From positions 682,001-746,000 of the forward strand of contig NZ_VRZA01000002.1 of NCBI RefSeq assembly GCF_008064665.1: DNA of 64,000 nucleotides, read 5' to 3'. The translations under genes and the position numbers were made by a program. This stretch comes from Parahaliea maris (GTDB taxonomy: Bacteria > Pseudomonadota > Gammaproteobacteria > Pseudomonadales > Halieaceae). The notes under the pieces are model-generated. The model had not been told where the DNA came from. It was given only the letters and a program-made list of their open reading frames with translations, and searched no databases. Below are positions 9,823-17,983 of the stretch, piece by piece (the stretch's first letter is position 1; each line of letters starts with the position of its first letter).

Positions 9823-10613
9823 GTGAAGACGGCGCCGGGGTGCCTTCTGCTGTGGCTGCGGGTTCACAGGACCAGGGCGGCACAGGACGTACGCTGTACC
9901 TGGAAATCTTTCGCTACAATCCCGCCGACCCCGACAGCGAGCCACAATTCAGGACTTACCCGCTCGAGGAAACGCCGGGCATGACCCTGTTCATTGCCCT
10001 CAACCTGATCCGCGAAGAGCAGGAGCCGGGGCTGCAGTTCGATTTCGTGTGCCGGGCGGGCATCTGCGGCAGCTGCGGTATGCTGATCAACGGCCGTCCG
10101 GGCCTGGCTTGCCGCACGCTTACCGCATCCATGGAGCCCCGCATCCGGCTGGCGCCGCTGCCGGTGTTCGAATTGATTGGCGACCTCTCGGTCAATACCG
10201 GCAAATGGATGCGGGGTATGAGCGAGCGCCTGCAGACCTGGGTGCCGGCGACCGTGGATGCCGATATCGACAGCATCGAGGCGCCGATGGAGCCGGAACT
10301 CGCCGAGCAGATCTACGAGTTGGAGCGCTGTATCGAATGCGGCTGCTGTATAGCGGGCTGCGGGACCGCCATCATGCACGAGCGCTTTGCCGGCGCGGTG
10401 GGCCTGAACAAGGTAGCCCGCTTCCGGCTGGACCCGCGCGATACGCGCAGCGATGGCAACTATTACGAACTGATCGGCGATGACGATGGCATCTTTGGCT
10501 GCATGTCACTGATGGGCTGCCAGGATGTCTGCCCCAAGTCACTGCCGCTGCAGACCCAGCTGGCATACCTGCGGCGCAAGATGCTGAGGGCGGGCCTGAT
10601 CGCAACGGGCTAG
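9819..10613 (+). CDS. frdB: Fumarate reductase iron-sulfur subunit (FrdB)
   Basis: Electron-transfer subunit (264 residues) linking the quinol-oxidising haem subunit to the flavoprotein. All three cluster motifs are present: the [2Fe-2S] set CRAGICGSCGM with a later Cys in GLACRT; the [4Fe-4S] set CIECGCCIAGC; and the [3Fe-4S] set CMSLMGCQDVCP, whose last Cys completes the [4Fe-4S] site. An extra N-terminal stretch of about 25 polar residues precedes the plant-ferredoxin domain. Last gene of the operon; it ends 10 bases from the convergent next gene. Confidence 0.95.
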   Translation: MSEDGAGVPSAVAAGSQDQGGTGRTLYLEIFRYNPADPDSEPQFRTYPLEETPGMTLFIALNLIREEQEPGLQFDFVCRAGICGSCGMLINGRPGLACRTLTASMEPRIRLAPLPVFELIGDLSVNTGKWMRGMSERLQTWVPATVDADIDSIEAPMEPELAEQIYELERCIECGCCIAGCGTAIMHERFAGAVGLNKVARFRLDPRDTRSDGNYYELIGDDDGIFGCMSLMGCQDVCPKSLPLQTQLAYLRRKMLRAGLIATG

Positions 10614-10623
10614 GAGTTTCGAC

Positions 10624-11760
10624 TTAGTCGAGTTCGGGAGGGCGGTCGGCGGCCACCACAACCACGGCCCGCAGTCGCTTGCTGCCAAACCGGCTCATGG
10701 CGGCAAAGTCCTCACGGGCTATGGGCAGGTGCTGGCAGTCCAGCGGGTTGCGGGCGGTATCAGGACCCTGGTGCGGGCTGGTGTTGCCCATATCGGGGTC
10801 GTGGACATAGAGGCAGTCATCGTCAAAGCCGCTCAGGGTGACCCAGTGCGGCGCTTTCATGCTGTCCATGCGGTAGGTGGAAATCAGGATCAGGATATTG
10901 GCGCCGGCGCTGAAGCGGTCGGTGAGTTGTTGCTGGTCGATATCGCTGTAATGTGTGGTGATGCCGCTGGCCGCGCACTCGTCGACGAAGCCCTGGTGAG
11001 CGATCCGCATCACCCGCTTCTTGTTTTCATCGCGCACCCCTTCCAGGAACAGCGGTCCCTCGTTATTGACCCACACTTCGGTGGCGAACCCCCGGCGGTG
11101 GGCCGCCAGGGCGAGCCCCAGCGGATGGCAGCCACCGTGTCCGGAGGTCATGAACACGGTGGTCGCTTCCCGCCACAGGGCAATCTCTTCCTCCGGGCTG
11201 GGCTGGTAGTGGCCGGGCAGGCCGGCCATGGCCATCATCAGGGACGCCGGGCCGCAGGTGAAGGCGGTTGTCTGGGGCAGCCAGGGCAGGCTGCGGCTGT
11301 CGCCGGACGGGGTGTAGGGGCGAATGCGCTTTTCCATCCGCAGGGCGCTGGCGTGATCCTCGTAGTAATCCTCGTACAGGCCGAAGCGCAGGTAGCCGAG
11401 CTTTTCGTACAGGGATATGGCGGCGACGTTGCCTTCGGCCACTTCCAGCCTGAGGTACAGGGCACCCGCTTCCCGGGCGCCCTGTTCCACCCTGCCCAGC
11501 AGGGCCTCGGCAATGCCGCGACCCCGGGCTGCCGCATCGACCGCCAGCGAATACAGGCGGGCCAGGCGGGTGCCGCGACGCAGGGTGACCAGGGCATAGC
11601 CGAGCAGTGTGTCACCGTCGACGGCCACCCGGAAAACGCAGTCGCGATGGCGCAGCCAGCGACGGAAACTGCGGCGGCTGATACGATCATTGCGAAAACT
11701 GGCCTGCTCCAGGGCCAGCAGGGCGGGCAGATCACTGTCGTGGGGTGAACGGATTTGCAT
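10624..11760 (-). CDS. GNAT acetyltransferase fused to C39-like peptidase domain
   Basis: A 378-residue two-domain protein. Residues 1-145 form a RimI-like GNAT domain with the acetyl-CoA loop AAARGRGIAEALL near residue 77. Residues 155-370 form a papain-like C39 (DUF3335-type) domain with Cys169 in TTAFTCGPASLMMA, His in APHWVTLSGF and Asp in YVHDPDMG as the likely triad. From memory, this fusion is usually encoded beside a RimK-like ATP-grasp ligase and is thought to process a peptide; no ligase gene lies next to it here. The substrate is unknown. Confidence 0.85.
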   Translation of the reverse strand: MQIRSPHDSDLPALLALEQASFRNDRISRRSFRRWLRHRDCVFRVAVDGDTLLGYALVTLRRGTRLARLYSLAVDAAARGRGIAEALLGRVEQGAREAGALYLRLEVAEGNVAAISLYEKLGYLRFGLYEDYYEDHASALRMEKRIRPYTPSGDSRSLPWLPQTTAFTCGPASLMMAMAGLPGHYQPSPEEEIALWREATTVFMTSGHGGCHPLGLALAAHRRGFATEVWVNNEGPLFLEGVRDENKKRVMRIAHQGFVDECAASGITTHYSDIDQQQLTDRFSAGANILILISTYRMDSMKAPHWVTLSGFDDDCLYVHDPDMGNTSPHQGPDTARNPLDCQHLPIAREDFAAMSRFGSKRLRAVVVVAADRPPELD

Positions 11761-11865
11761 TTCGCAGGTCGCAATGAAAACAAAGCGCAGACTATAGCGC
11801 GACGGGAGCGAAGCGCCAGTAGTGATGCTGTGCTAAAAATTTACAGGGTCGGGCCAATTTTCTGC

Positions 11866-11893
11866 TTGCGTTCCGGTGGTTCAGGCCTAGAAT
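11866..11893 (+). promoter_or_regulatory. Sigma-70 promoter of speA
   Basis: TTGCGT at 11866-11871 and TAGAAT at 11888-11893 are separated by 16 bases. Both boxes are close to consensus. The predicted start near 11900 gives a leader of about 205 bases before speA. Confidence 0.6.
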
Positions 11894-11923
11894 GCGGGCC
11901 GTCTTTTCCACCATCAGGATTTT

Positions 11924-11979
11924 ATGTTTTTGGCCCTTCCGCACTGATGCCGGCTGGCAATCCCGCCGGTGCAGTGTGA
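11924..11979 (+). CDS. Two tiny overlapping leader ORFs
   Basis: An ATG at 11924 opens a 7-codon ORF (MFLALPH) ending at 11947. Its stop overlaps the ATG at 11947 (TGATG) of a 10-codon ORF ending at 11979. AGGA lies 4 bases before the first ATG. They sit in the transcribed speA leader. They could be regulatory upstream ORFs or chance. Confidence 0.2.
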
Positions 11980-12006
11980 CAACTGAACAAGCGAGGAAAC
12001 CTGCCA

Positions 12007-12108
12007 GTGCAGACAACTGCGGACCTTTTTATACTGGGCGCTTCACAGCCCGGTGAACTTTCCGACGCCATACCCGCCTCCTGCGGAAGCCGGAGCCTGT
12101 CGGCGTGA
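12007..12108 (+). CDS. 33-codon upstream ORF coupled to speA
   Basis: A GTG-started ORF of 33 codons with a GAGGA ribosome site 9 bases upstream (11993-11997). Its TGA overlaps the speA GTG start codon by 4 bases, the usual geometry of translational coupling. The predicted peptide is polar with no recognisable domain. It may be a leader peptide controlling arginine decarboxylase, or it may be fortuitous. Confidence 0.35.
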   Translation: MQTTADLFILGASQPGELSDAIPASCGSRSLSA

Positions 12109-14024
12109 CCGCCGGGACACCCGCGGGCTGGAGCCCGGCTGACAGCAGCGCCCTGTATGGAATCGACGCCTGGGGCGCCGGCTACTACTCCATCAACGAA
12201 CGCGGTGAAGTCCAGGTCCAGGTGGACCAGGGCGAAAACGTCGTGCCGGTTTCCCTGCTGGATATCGTGCAGGGGATGCGGGCCCGCCATCTGGACATGC
12301 CGGCAGTGCTGCGCATTCGCAATGTCCTCGACCACCGTATCGCCGCACTCAATGAGTCCTTTGCCCGGGCAATCGCTGCCGGGGGCTACCGCAATGTGTA
12401 TCGCGGTGTGTTCCCGATCAAGGTGAACCAGCAGTGTCACGTGATCGAGGAAATCGCCGACTACGGTCGTCGCTACCACCACGGCTTCGAGGCCGGTAGC
12501 AAGGCGGAGCTCATCATTGCCCTGAGCCAGCTGCGCGATACCGAATCCCTGGTGGTGTGCAACGGCTACAAGGACGCCGAGTTCATCGACCTGGGCCTGT
12601 ACGCCCGGCGCATGGGTTACCCGGTATTTTTTGTGCTGGAGTCACTGCACGAGTTGCGGGTGATCATCGAGCGCAGCCAGGCGCTCGGTATCGCGCCGCT
12701 GATCGGCGTGCGCATGCGCAGCGCGGTGAAAGTGGATGGACACTGGAGCCAGGACAGTGGCGACCGCTCCATCTTCGGCCTGTCGACGACCGCACTGTTA
12801 CAGGTGGCGGAGGAGTTGCGCGCGGCCGGCATGCTCGACTGCCTGCAAATGCTGCACTGCCACCTGGGTTCCCAGGTGCCCAATATCCGCAATGTGCGCA
12901 GCGGTGTGCTGGAAGCCTGCCAGTTTTACGCCGGCCTGGTGGAAGCGGGGGCCCCGATGGGCTACCTCGACCTCGGTGGCGGCCTGGCAGTGGACTACGA
13001 GGGCGCCAGTACCAACACCACCCACAGCATGAACTACCAGCTCGACGAGTACTGCGTGAACATCGTGGAGACGGTACAGGAAACGCTGGATCCACTGGCT
13101 ATCGCCCACCCCGTGCTGGTGAGTGAGTCGGGTCGTGCGACCGTGGCCTATTCGTCAATGCTGCTGTTCAACGTGTTGGATGTGCGTGACTGCATGCCCG
13201 GCACCATTCCCGCCACCGCGCCGGAGGGCAGTACGGAATTTATCGCCCACTTGCTCGAAGTGCTTGAGCGGGTGGACGCCGATTCCTACCAGGAGTGTTA
13301 CAACGACGCGCTGTTCTATCGCGATGAGACCCGGGAACTGTTCCATCGCGGCCAGGCCAGCCTGCGCGACCGCGCCCTGGCCGAGGATATCTGCCTGGCG
13401 GTGATGCAGCGTATCAACCGGCTGTTGCCGCAGCTGGAGCGGGTGCCGGCTGAACTGGAGAGCCTGTCCGAACAGCTGTCGGATATCTATTACGGTAACT
13501 TCAGCCTGTTCCAGTCACTGCCGGATATCTGGGCGATCGACCAGCTGTTCCCGATCATGCCGATCCACCGGCTGGGGGAGGAACCGCAGCGGGAGGGCAT
13601 CCTCGCCGACCTGACCTGTGACTGCGACGGCCGTATCGACAAGTTCACCCTGCCGGCCGGATTGAGCAGCACACTGCCGATGCACGCTCTCAATGCGGGT
13701 GAGGACTACTACCTCGGCGTGTTCCTGGTGGGGGCCTACCAGGAGACACTCGGTGATCTGCACAACCTGTTTGGCGATACCAATGTGGTGAATGTGTCGA
13801 TCAACCCCGATGGCAGTTACGATTTTGTCCGCGAGTTTCACGGCGACAGCATTGCCGATGTGCTCAGCTACGTGGAGTATGAGCCGAAGCACATGCAGGA
13901 ACAGTTCCGGCGGGTGGCGGAGGGGGCCGTTCGCAGCGGCTGCATCAGCGTGGAAGAGCGGCAGCGCATTCTGCAGGCATTCCGTGACAGCCTGCAGGGC
14001 TACACCTATTTTGAACATCACTGA
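12105..14024 (+). CDS. speA: Biosynthetic arginine decarboxylase (SpeA)
   Basis: Converts arginine to agmatine, the entry to putrescine and spermidine. At 639 residues it is close to E. coli SpeA. It is an alanine-racemase-fold PLP decarboxylase: K106 in GVFPIKVNQQ is the PLP lysine, and LDLGGGLAVDYEG near residue 290 and the later CYNDALF segment complete the signatures. The GTG start has GGAG 9 bases upstream and overlaps a short upstream ORF. Carboxyspermidine genes follow. The agmatine-to-putrescine enzymes are not in the window. Confidence 0.95.
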   Translation: MTAGTPAGWSPADSSALYGIDAWGAGYYSINERGEVQVQVDQGENVVPVSLLDIVQGMRARHLDMPAVLRIRNVLDHRIAALNESFARAIAAGGYRNVYRGVFPIKVNQQCHVIEEIADYGRRYHHGFEAGSKAELIIALSQLRDTESLVVCNGYKDAEFIDLGLYARRMGYPVFFVLESLHELRVIIERSQALGIAPLIGVRMRSAVKVDGHWSQDSGDRSIFGLSTTALLQVAEELRAAGMLDCLQMLHCHLGSQVPNIRNVRSGVLEACQFYAGLVEAGAPMGYLDLGGGLAVDYEGASTNTTHSMNYQLDEYCVNIVETVQETLDPLAIAHPVLVSESGRATVAYSSMLLFNVLDVRDCMPGTIPATAPEGSTEFIAHLLEVLERVDADSYQECYNDALFYRDETRELFHRGQASLRDRALAEDICLAVMQRINRLLPQLERVPAELESLSEQLSDIYYGNFSLFQSLPDIWAIDQLFPIMPIHRLGEEPQREGILADLTCDCDGRIDKFTLPAGLSSTLPMHALNAGEDYYLGVFLVGAYQETLGDLHNLFGDTNVVNVSINPDGSYDFVREFHGDSIADVLSYVEYEPKHMQEQFRRVAEGAVRSGCISVEERQRILQAFRDSLQGYTYFEHH

Positions 14025-14054
14025 TAACAGCGCAAGTAACCAGGGAGAGCACCT

Positions 14055-15275
14055 ATGTCAAAAGTGATTATCATCGGCGCCGGTGGCGTCGGCGGGGTGG
14101 TGGCGCACAAGTGTGCCCAGTTGCCGGAGGTCTTCACCGACATCCTGCTGGCCAGCCGCACCGAGGCCAAGTGCAAGGCCATTGCCGCCCAGATCGATCG
14201 TCCCATCCGCACCGCCCAGGTGGATGCCGACAACGTGGCGGAGCTGACCGCCCTGCTGGAGGCGGAACGGCCGGAACTGGTGATCAACGTGGCCTTGCCC
14301 TACCAGGATCTGTCCATCATGGACGCCTGCCTCAATGCCGGTGTTAATTACCTCGACACCGCGAACTACGAGCCGCCGGATACCGCCAAGTTCGAGTACC
14401 ACTGGCAGTGGGCTTACCAGGACCGCTTCGAACAGGCGGGCCTGACCGCGCTGCTGGGCAGCGGCTTCGATCCCGGTGCCACCAACATGTTCACCGCCTA
14501 TCTCGCCAAACACTACTTCGACGAGATCGAGGAACTCGACATCATCGACGTCAACGGCGGCGATCACGGCTACCCCTTCGCCACCAACTTCAACCCGGAA
14601 ATCAATATCCGCGAAGTGAGCGCCGAGTGCCGCCACTGGGAAGGCGGCGCCTTCGTCACCACGCCACCCATGTCAAAAATGGCGCGCTTCGAATGCCCCG
14701 ACGGGGTGGGCAGCTACAACATCTATCGCATGTACCACGAGGAACTGGAGTCGCTGAGCAAGCACTTCCCGTCCCTCAGGCGGGCCCAGTTCTGGATGAG
14801 CTTTGGCGACAGTTACCTCAAGCACCTGGAGGTGTTGGGCAACGTCGGTATGACCGGTATCGAACCGGTGGAATACAACGGGGTGGAGATCGTGCCCATT
14901 CAGTTCCTCGCCAAACTGTTGCCGGATCCCTCCACCCTGGGGCCGCGCACCAAGGGCAAGACCTGTATCGGCTGCATCGTCCGCGGCAAGAAGGATGGGG
15001 CCGAGAAGCTGATGTACCTGTACAACATCTGCGATCACGAGGCCTGCTACGCCGAGGTGCAGTCCCAGGCGATTTCCTACACCACCGGGGTACCGGCCAT
15101 GATTGGCGCCAAGATGATCCTGGACGGGCACTGGAAGCGTCCCGGTGTGTGGAACATGGAACAGTGTGACCCCGATCCGTTCATGAATGATATGAACCTC
15201 TACGGGCTGCCCTGGCAGGTGGTGGAACTCGACCCGTCCTTCCGCCTCGATGTACAGAAAGGTCAGGACCTGTAA
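14055..15275 (+). CDS. Carboxyspermidine (carboxynorspermidine) dehydrogenase
   Basis: A 406-residue saccharopine-dehydrogenase-family enzyme with the N-terminal nucleotide motif GAGGVGGVVAH at about residues 8-18. With the adjacent decarboxylase it would condense putrescine (or diaminopropane) with aspartate semialdehyde to carboxyspermidine (or carboxynorspermidine). The neighbours, speA before and nspC 3 bases after, make the polyamine role far more likely than lysine metabolism. The ATG follows speA by 30 bases with a GGGAG ribosome site. Confidence 0.92.
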   Translation: MSKVIIIGAGGVGGVVAHKCAQLPEVFTDILLASRTEAKCKAIAAQIDRPIRTAQVDADNVAELTALLEAERPELVINVALPYQDLSIMDACLNAGVNYLDTANYEPPDTAKFEYHWQWAYQDRFEQAGLTALLGSGFDPGATNMFTAYLAKHYFDEIEELDIIDVNGGDHGYPFATNFNPEINIREVSAECRHWEGGAFVTTPPMSKMARFECPDGVGSYNIYRMYHEELESLSKHFPSLRRAQFWMSFGDSYLKHLEVLGNVGMTGIEPVEYNGVEIVPIQFLAKLLPDPSTLGPRTKGKTCIGCIVRGKKDGAEKLMYLYNICDHEACYAEVQSQAISYTTGVPAMIGAKMILDGHWKRPGVWNMEQCDPDPFMNDMNLYGLPWQVVELDPSFRLDVQKGQDL

Positions 15276-15278
15276 GGC

Positions 15279-16454
15279 GTGGAGATCAACCAGTTCACGG
15301 ACTTCTCCCGGCTCGACACCGCGCGCCTGCCGTCGCCCTGTTACGTGGTGGACGAAGTGGCAGTGGAGCGCAACCTGCGGATCCTCAGTGATGTGGCCGA
15401 GCGCAGCGGCGCGAAAGTGCTGTCGGCGCTCAAGGCCTTCAGCATGTGGCACTTTGCGCCGCTGGTGTCTCGTTATCTCAGTGGCACCTGTGCCTCGGGC
15501 TTGCACGAAGCGCAACTGGGGCGGCAGTACTACGACGGCGAGGTGCACGTATTCGGCGCGGCCTATCCCGCGGCGGACCTGGCCCCTATCCTCGAGCTTG
15601 CGGACCACGTGGTGTTCAACAGTTGCGGCCAGTGGCAGCGGGCGCAGCCCCAGGTACAGGCGGCGCTGGCACAGCGCCCGGGCCTGCGCTTTGGTCTGCG
15701 GATCAATCCCGAGCACTCCGAGGGCGAGGTGGCCATCTACGACCCCTGCGCCCCCGGCTCGCGGCTGGGGATACCGCTGTCGCAACTGGACGAGTCCACC
15801 CTGGAGGGCATCAGCGGCCTGCATTTTCACACCCTGTGCGAGCAGGATTTTCCGCCCTTACAGCGCACCCTCGCGGCGGTGGAGGCCCGTTTCGGGCACC
15901 TGCTGGCGCAGATGGACTGGGTCAATTTCGGCGGCGGCCACCACATTACCCGTCCCGGTTACCAGGTGGATGATCTGGTGGCCTGCATTCGCGAGTTCTC
16001 GGCACGCCACGGGGTGCAGGTCTACCTCGAACCCGGTGAGGCCGTGGCCATTGGCACCGGGGTGTTGGTGACCACCGTGCTGGATACGACCTGGAATGCC
16101 ATGGACCAGGCGATCCTCGACACCTCGGCCACCTGCCACATGCCCGATGTGCTGGAGATGCCCTACCGCCCGGGCATCCTGGGGGCGGGGGAGCCCGGTG
16201 ACAAGGGGCACGACTACCGCCTGGGCGGCCTGACCTGCCTGGCCGGGGACGTGATTGGCGACTACAGCTTTGACGCGCCATTGCAACCCGGTCAGCGGCT
16301 GGTGTTCCAGGACATGGCGCACTACACCATGGTCAAGACCACGACCTTCAACGGCTGCGGGCTGCCTGCCATTGCGGTGTGGAATTCCGCCACCGATGCC
16401 CTGGAGGTCCTGCACGAGTTTGGCTACGAGGACTTCCGTCAGCGCCTGAGCTGA
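15279..16454 (+). CDS. nspC: Carboxyspermidine/carboxynorspermidine decarboxylase (NspC)
   Basis: A 391-residue PLP decarboxylase of the alanine-racemase fold that removes CO2 to give spermidine or norspermidine. K52 in VLSALKAFSMW is the PLP lysine; HFHTLCEQ near residue 186, the FGGGHH glycine loop near residue 212 and YLEPGEA near residue 250 are family signatures. It starts with GTG, 3 bases after the dehydrogenase stop, with the ribosome site inside the upstream gene. Together with speA it forms an S-adenosylmethionine-independent spermidine route. Confidence 0.93.
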   Translation: MEINQFTDFSRLDTARLPSPCYVVDEVAVERNLRILSDVAERSGAKVLSALKAFSMWHFAPLVSRYLSGTCASGLHEAQLGRQYYDGEVHVFGAAYPAADLAPILELADHVVFNSCGQWQRAQPQVQAALAQRPGLRFGLRINPEHSEGEVAIYDPCAPGSRLGIPLSQLDESTLEGISGLHFHTLCEQDFPPLQRTLAAVEARFGHLLAQMDWVNFGGGHHITRPGYQVDDLVACIREFSARHGVQVYLEPGEAVAIGTGVLVTTVLDTTWNAMDQAILDTSATCHMPDVLEMPYRPGILGAGEPGDKGHDYRLGGLTCLAGDVIGDYSFDAPLQPGQRLVFQDMAHYTMVKTTTFNGCGLPAIAVWNSATDALEVLHEFGYEDFRQRLS

Positions 16455-16492
16455 GCGAGTGGGGCCGGGTACAGGCCGCCTGTTGCTCGGGT

Positions 16493-17335
16493 TCAGTGTT
16501 TGAAATACACCACCTGGTGGGTCGTTGCCAGCAGGTGGCCGTGTTCGCTCCACAGCTCGCCAGAATGATCGAAAAACCCACCGTGAAAACGGTTGCCCCG
16601 GGCTCGTGCCAGCAGGAAGTCGTGGCCGTGGCGAGCCAGTTCTTCGCCATCGGCGTGGAAGTAGGTGGTCAGACTGACTGTGCCGACTGGCACGAAGTCC
16701 GGGCGGCGCACAAACACCCGCGGGAAGAACACATCTGACAGCGCGGCAAGGCCGGGGAAGTCGAGGGGGCGAGGGGGCTTGTCCCTGACCCAGAGAATAC
16801 TCTCCGAGTTGTCCTGCGGGCCGGGTTCCGGGCCGAGGAAACTCATGCCGCCGCTGACGATACGCATATCGTAATTCTTGACCCAGGTGGGTAGTCCCCC
16901 GGTATCCAGCGGGGTGCAATCCGCATACCCCCCGACCTCCGGCATCTGTAGTTCGGTATCGGCCCAGCTGTCCCGGCGCTCGGCGAACACCGCACTCGCC
17001 GTGAGCGGAATATCCTCCCCCTGGCGCAGTTCCATCACCCAGTGCTGGGACGAGCGGTTGGTTCGGGTAGGTTGGCAGTGGATGTCGAAGGGGCCGTCTG
17101 CCACCGGGCCGCCAAAGTTGACAGTGAGCGCAAGGGGGTCGCCCAGGCGCCGGTCATCGAGGCACACCGCCTGCAGCAGCTTGGCGGCCAGAATGCCGCC
17201 GAAGGGGCCGATGAAGTTGGCGTAGCTGGGCGCGACGTGGCCTCGATATTTCCCTTCCGCAATGGGCGCCAGGGCAATGGCGGCATCGAGGGGGTGCCCC
17301 GTAGCTGTGGCTGGGGTGTTGTCGAGAGCAGGCAT
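16493..17335 (-). CDS. Acyl-CoA thioesterase family protein (double hotdog)
   Basis: About 280 residues from the ATG at 17335, preceded by AAGGAA. The frame stays open far upstream, but the family-like sequence begins here. The layout fits a TesB-like two-hotdog thioesterase: the N-terminal domain has NFIGPFGGILAAKLLQAV, and the second domain has PDFVPVGTVSLTTYFHAD and the ending GHLLATTHQVVYF. It probably hydrolyses acyl-CoA in the cytoplasm; chain length and pathway cannot be read. It stands alone between the polyamine operon and the divergent prkA region. Confidence 0.8.
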   Translation of the reverse strand: MPALDNTPATATGHPLDAAIALAPIAEGKYRGHVAPSYANFIGPFGGILAAKLLQAVCLDDRRLGDPLALTVNFGGPVADGPFDIHCQPTRTNRSSQHWVMELRQGEDIPLTASAVFAERRDSWADTELQMPEVGGYADCTPLDTGGLPTWVKNYDMRIVSGGMSFLGPEPGPQDNSESILWVRDKPPRPLDFPGLAALSDVFFPRVFVRRPDFVPVGTVSLTTYFHADGEELARHGHDFLLARARGNRFHGGFFDHSGELWSEHGHLLATTHQVVYFKH

Positions 17336-17519
17336 CGCGGGTTCCTTGTCGTAAAAATCACTGTGTCCGGTTCGCCCGGTTTTATACCAGTCGCACTCGA
17401 CCGCTAGCAACGCTGACCCCGCCCGAATTTCGACATGGACCTCACCGAATGTGGATAGGCCCTCGGTGATGGGAACGATAATTGCAGTGGAATTCAGGAG
17501 GGCGTTCGCGAAGACGCTC

Positions 17520-17534
17520 TGGCACAAATTCTGC
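17520..17534 (+). promoter_or_regulatory. Sigma-54-type promoter upstream of prkA
   Basis: TGGCAC at 17520-17525 and CTGC at 17531-17534 give the GG-N10-GC spacing of a -24/-12 promoter with a perfect -24 box. E. coli yeaGH (the prkA-yeaH homologues) is sigma-54 dependent, which supports the reading. The predicted start near 17546 lies far from prkA, leaving a leader of about 440 bases. Confidence 0.5.
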
Positions 17535-17796
17535 GACATGGGTAGGAGGTTTAGCGAAAAGTGTCCAGCGAACGGCGGGGCAGTACGCGCTCGTCGCGGG
17601 AGCTGACGGCGGTGGGTTGGGAGCCCGCCGGCCCGACCGGCATTGCCAGTTAACCGGGCAAAGCACCTCAGCCCCGGTTTACCGGCAACAACCGGCGAGG
17701 CCGTCAGCAAGCGGGCACGAACACGAAAACAGCCTGCGCCAGGCGTTGTACAAAAAGTGCGCAGGCGATAACAAAGACAGACAGAGGAGTGAACGT

Positions 17797-17868
17797 ATGG
17801 CGAGGTGTGCTTCACCGATCGGCCCTGGAAAGGCTCGCGCGGAATTCCCATTAAAAATCGTTTTATAG
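17797..17868 (+). CDS. 23-codon small ORF in the prkA leader
   Basis: The ATG at 17797 has GAGGAG 7 bases upstream, one of the better ribosome sites in the window. The ORF encodes 23 residues with basic and hydrophobic character and stops at TAG 17868, 115 bases before prkA. No domain is recognisable. It may be a small protein or leader peptide, or chance. Confidence 0.3.
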   Translation: MARCASPIGPGKARAEFPLKIVL

Positions 17869-17983
17869 GGAAAATCACGCATTAAATTTTCAATCTTGAT
17901 CTTCTTAGTGAGGGAATTTCCTGTATGCTGAAGTTAAGTCTCCAGTGGTTTTCTTTGTCCGTGGACAGGGGAGGAATAGAACG

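Larger units (their letters stand above)
11761..12104. other. Divergent intergenic region and speA leader
   Basis: This 344-base gap separates the GNAT-C39 gene from speA. It holds a good sigma-70 promoter toward speA (11866-11893), then a leader of about 200 bases. The leader contains three very short ORFs, the last overlapping the speA start codon. No strong terminator hairpin is seen. Confidence 0.6.
17336..17983. other. Divergent intergenic region before prkA
   Basis: A 648-base gap between the thioesterase gene and prkA. It holds a sigma-54-type promoter match at 17520-17534 toward prkA, then a leader of about 440 bases that includes a 23-codon ORF with a strong ribosome site. An AT-rich stretch at about 17845-17935 has a possible -10 box TATGCT just before 17935. 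Longer frames across the gap have no protein-like composition. Confidence 0.55.

Noticed and set aside
17482-17868. 128-codon plus-strand frame upstream of prkA
   Set aside because: The composition is Arg/Gly/Ser-rich and shadow-like; only the last 23 codons, with their own strong ribosome site, merit a low-confidence mention.
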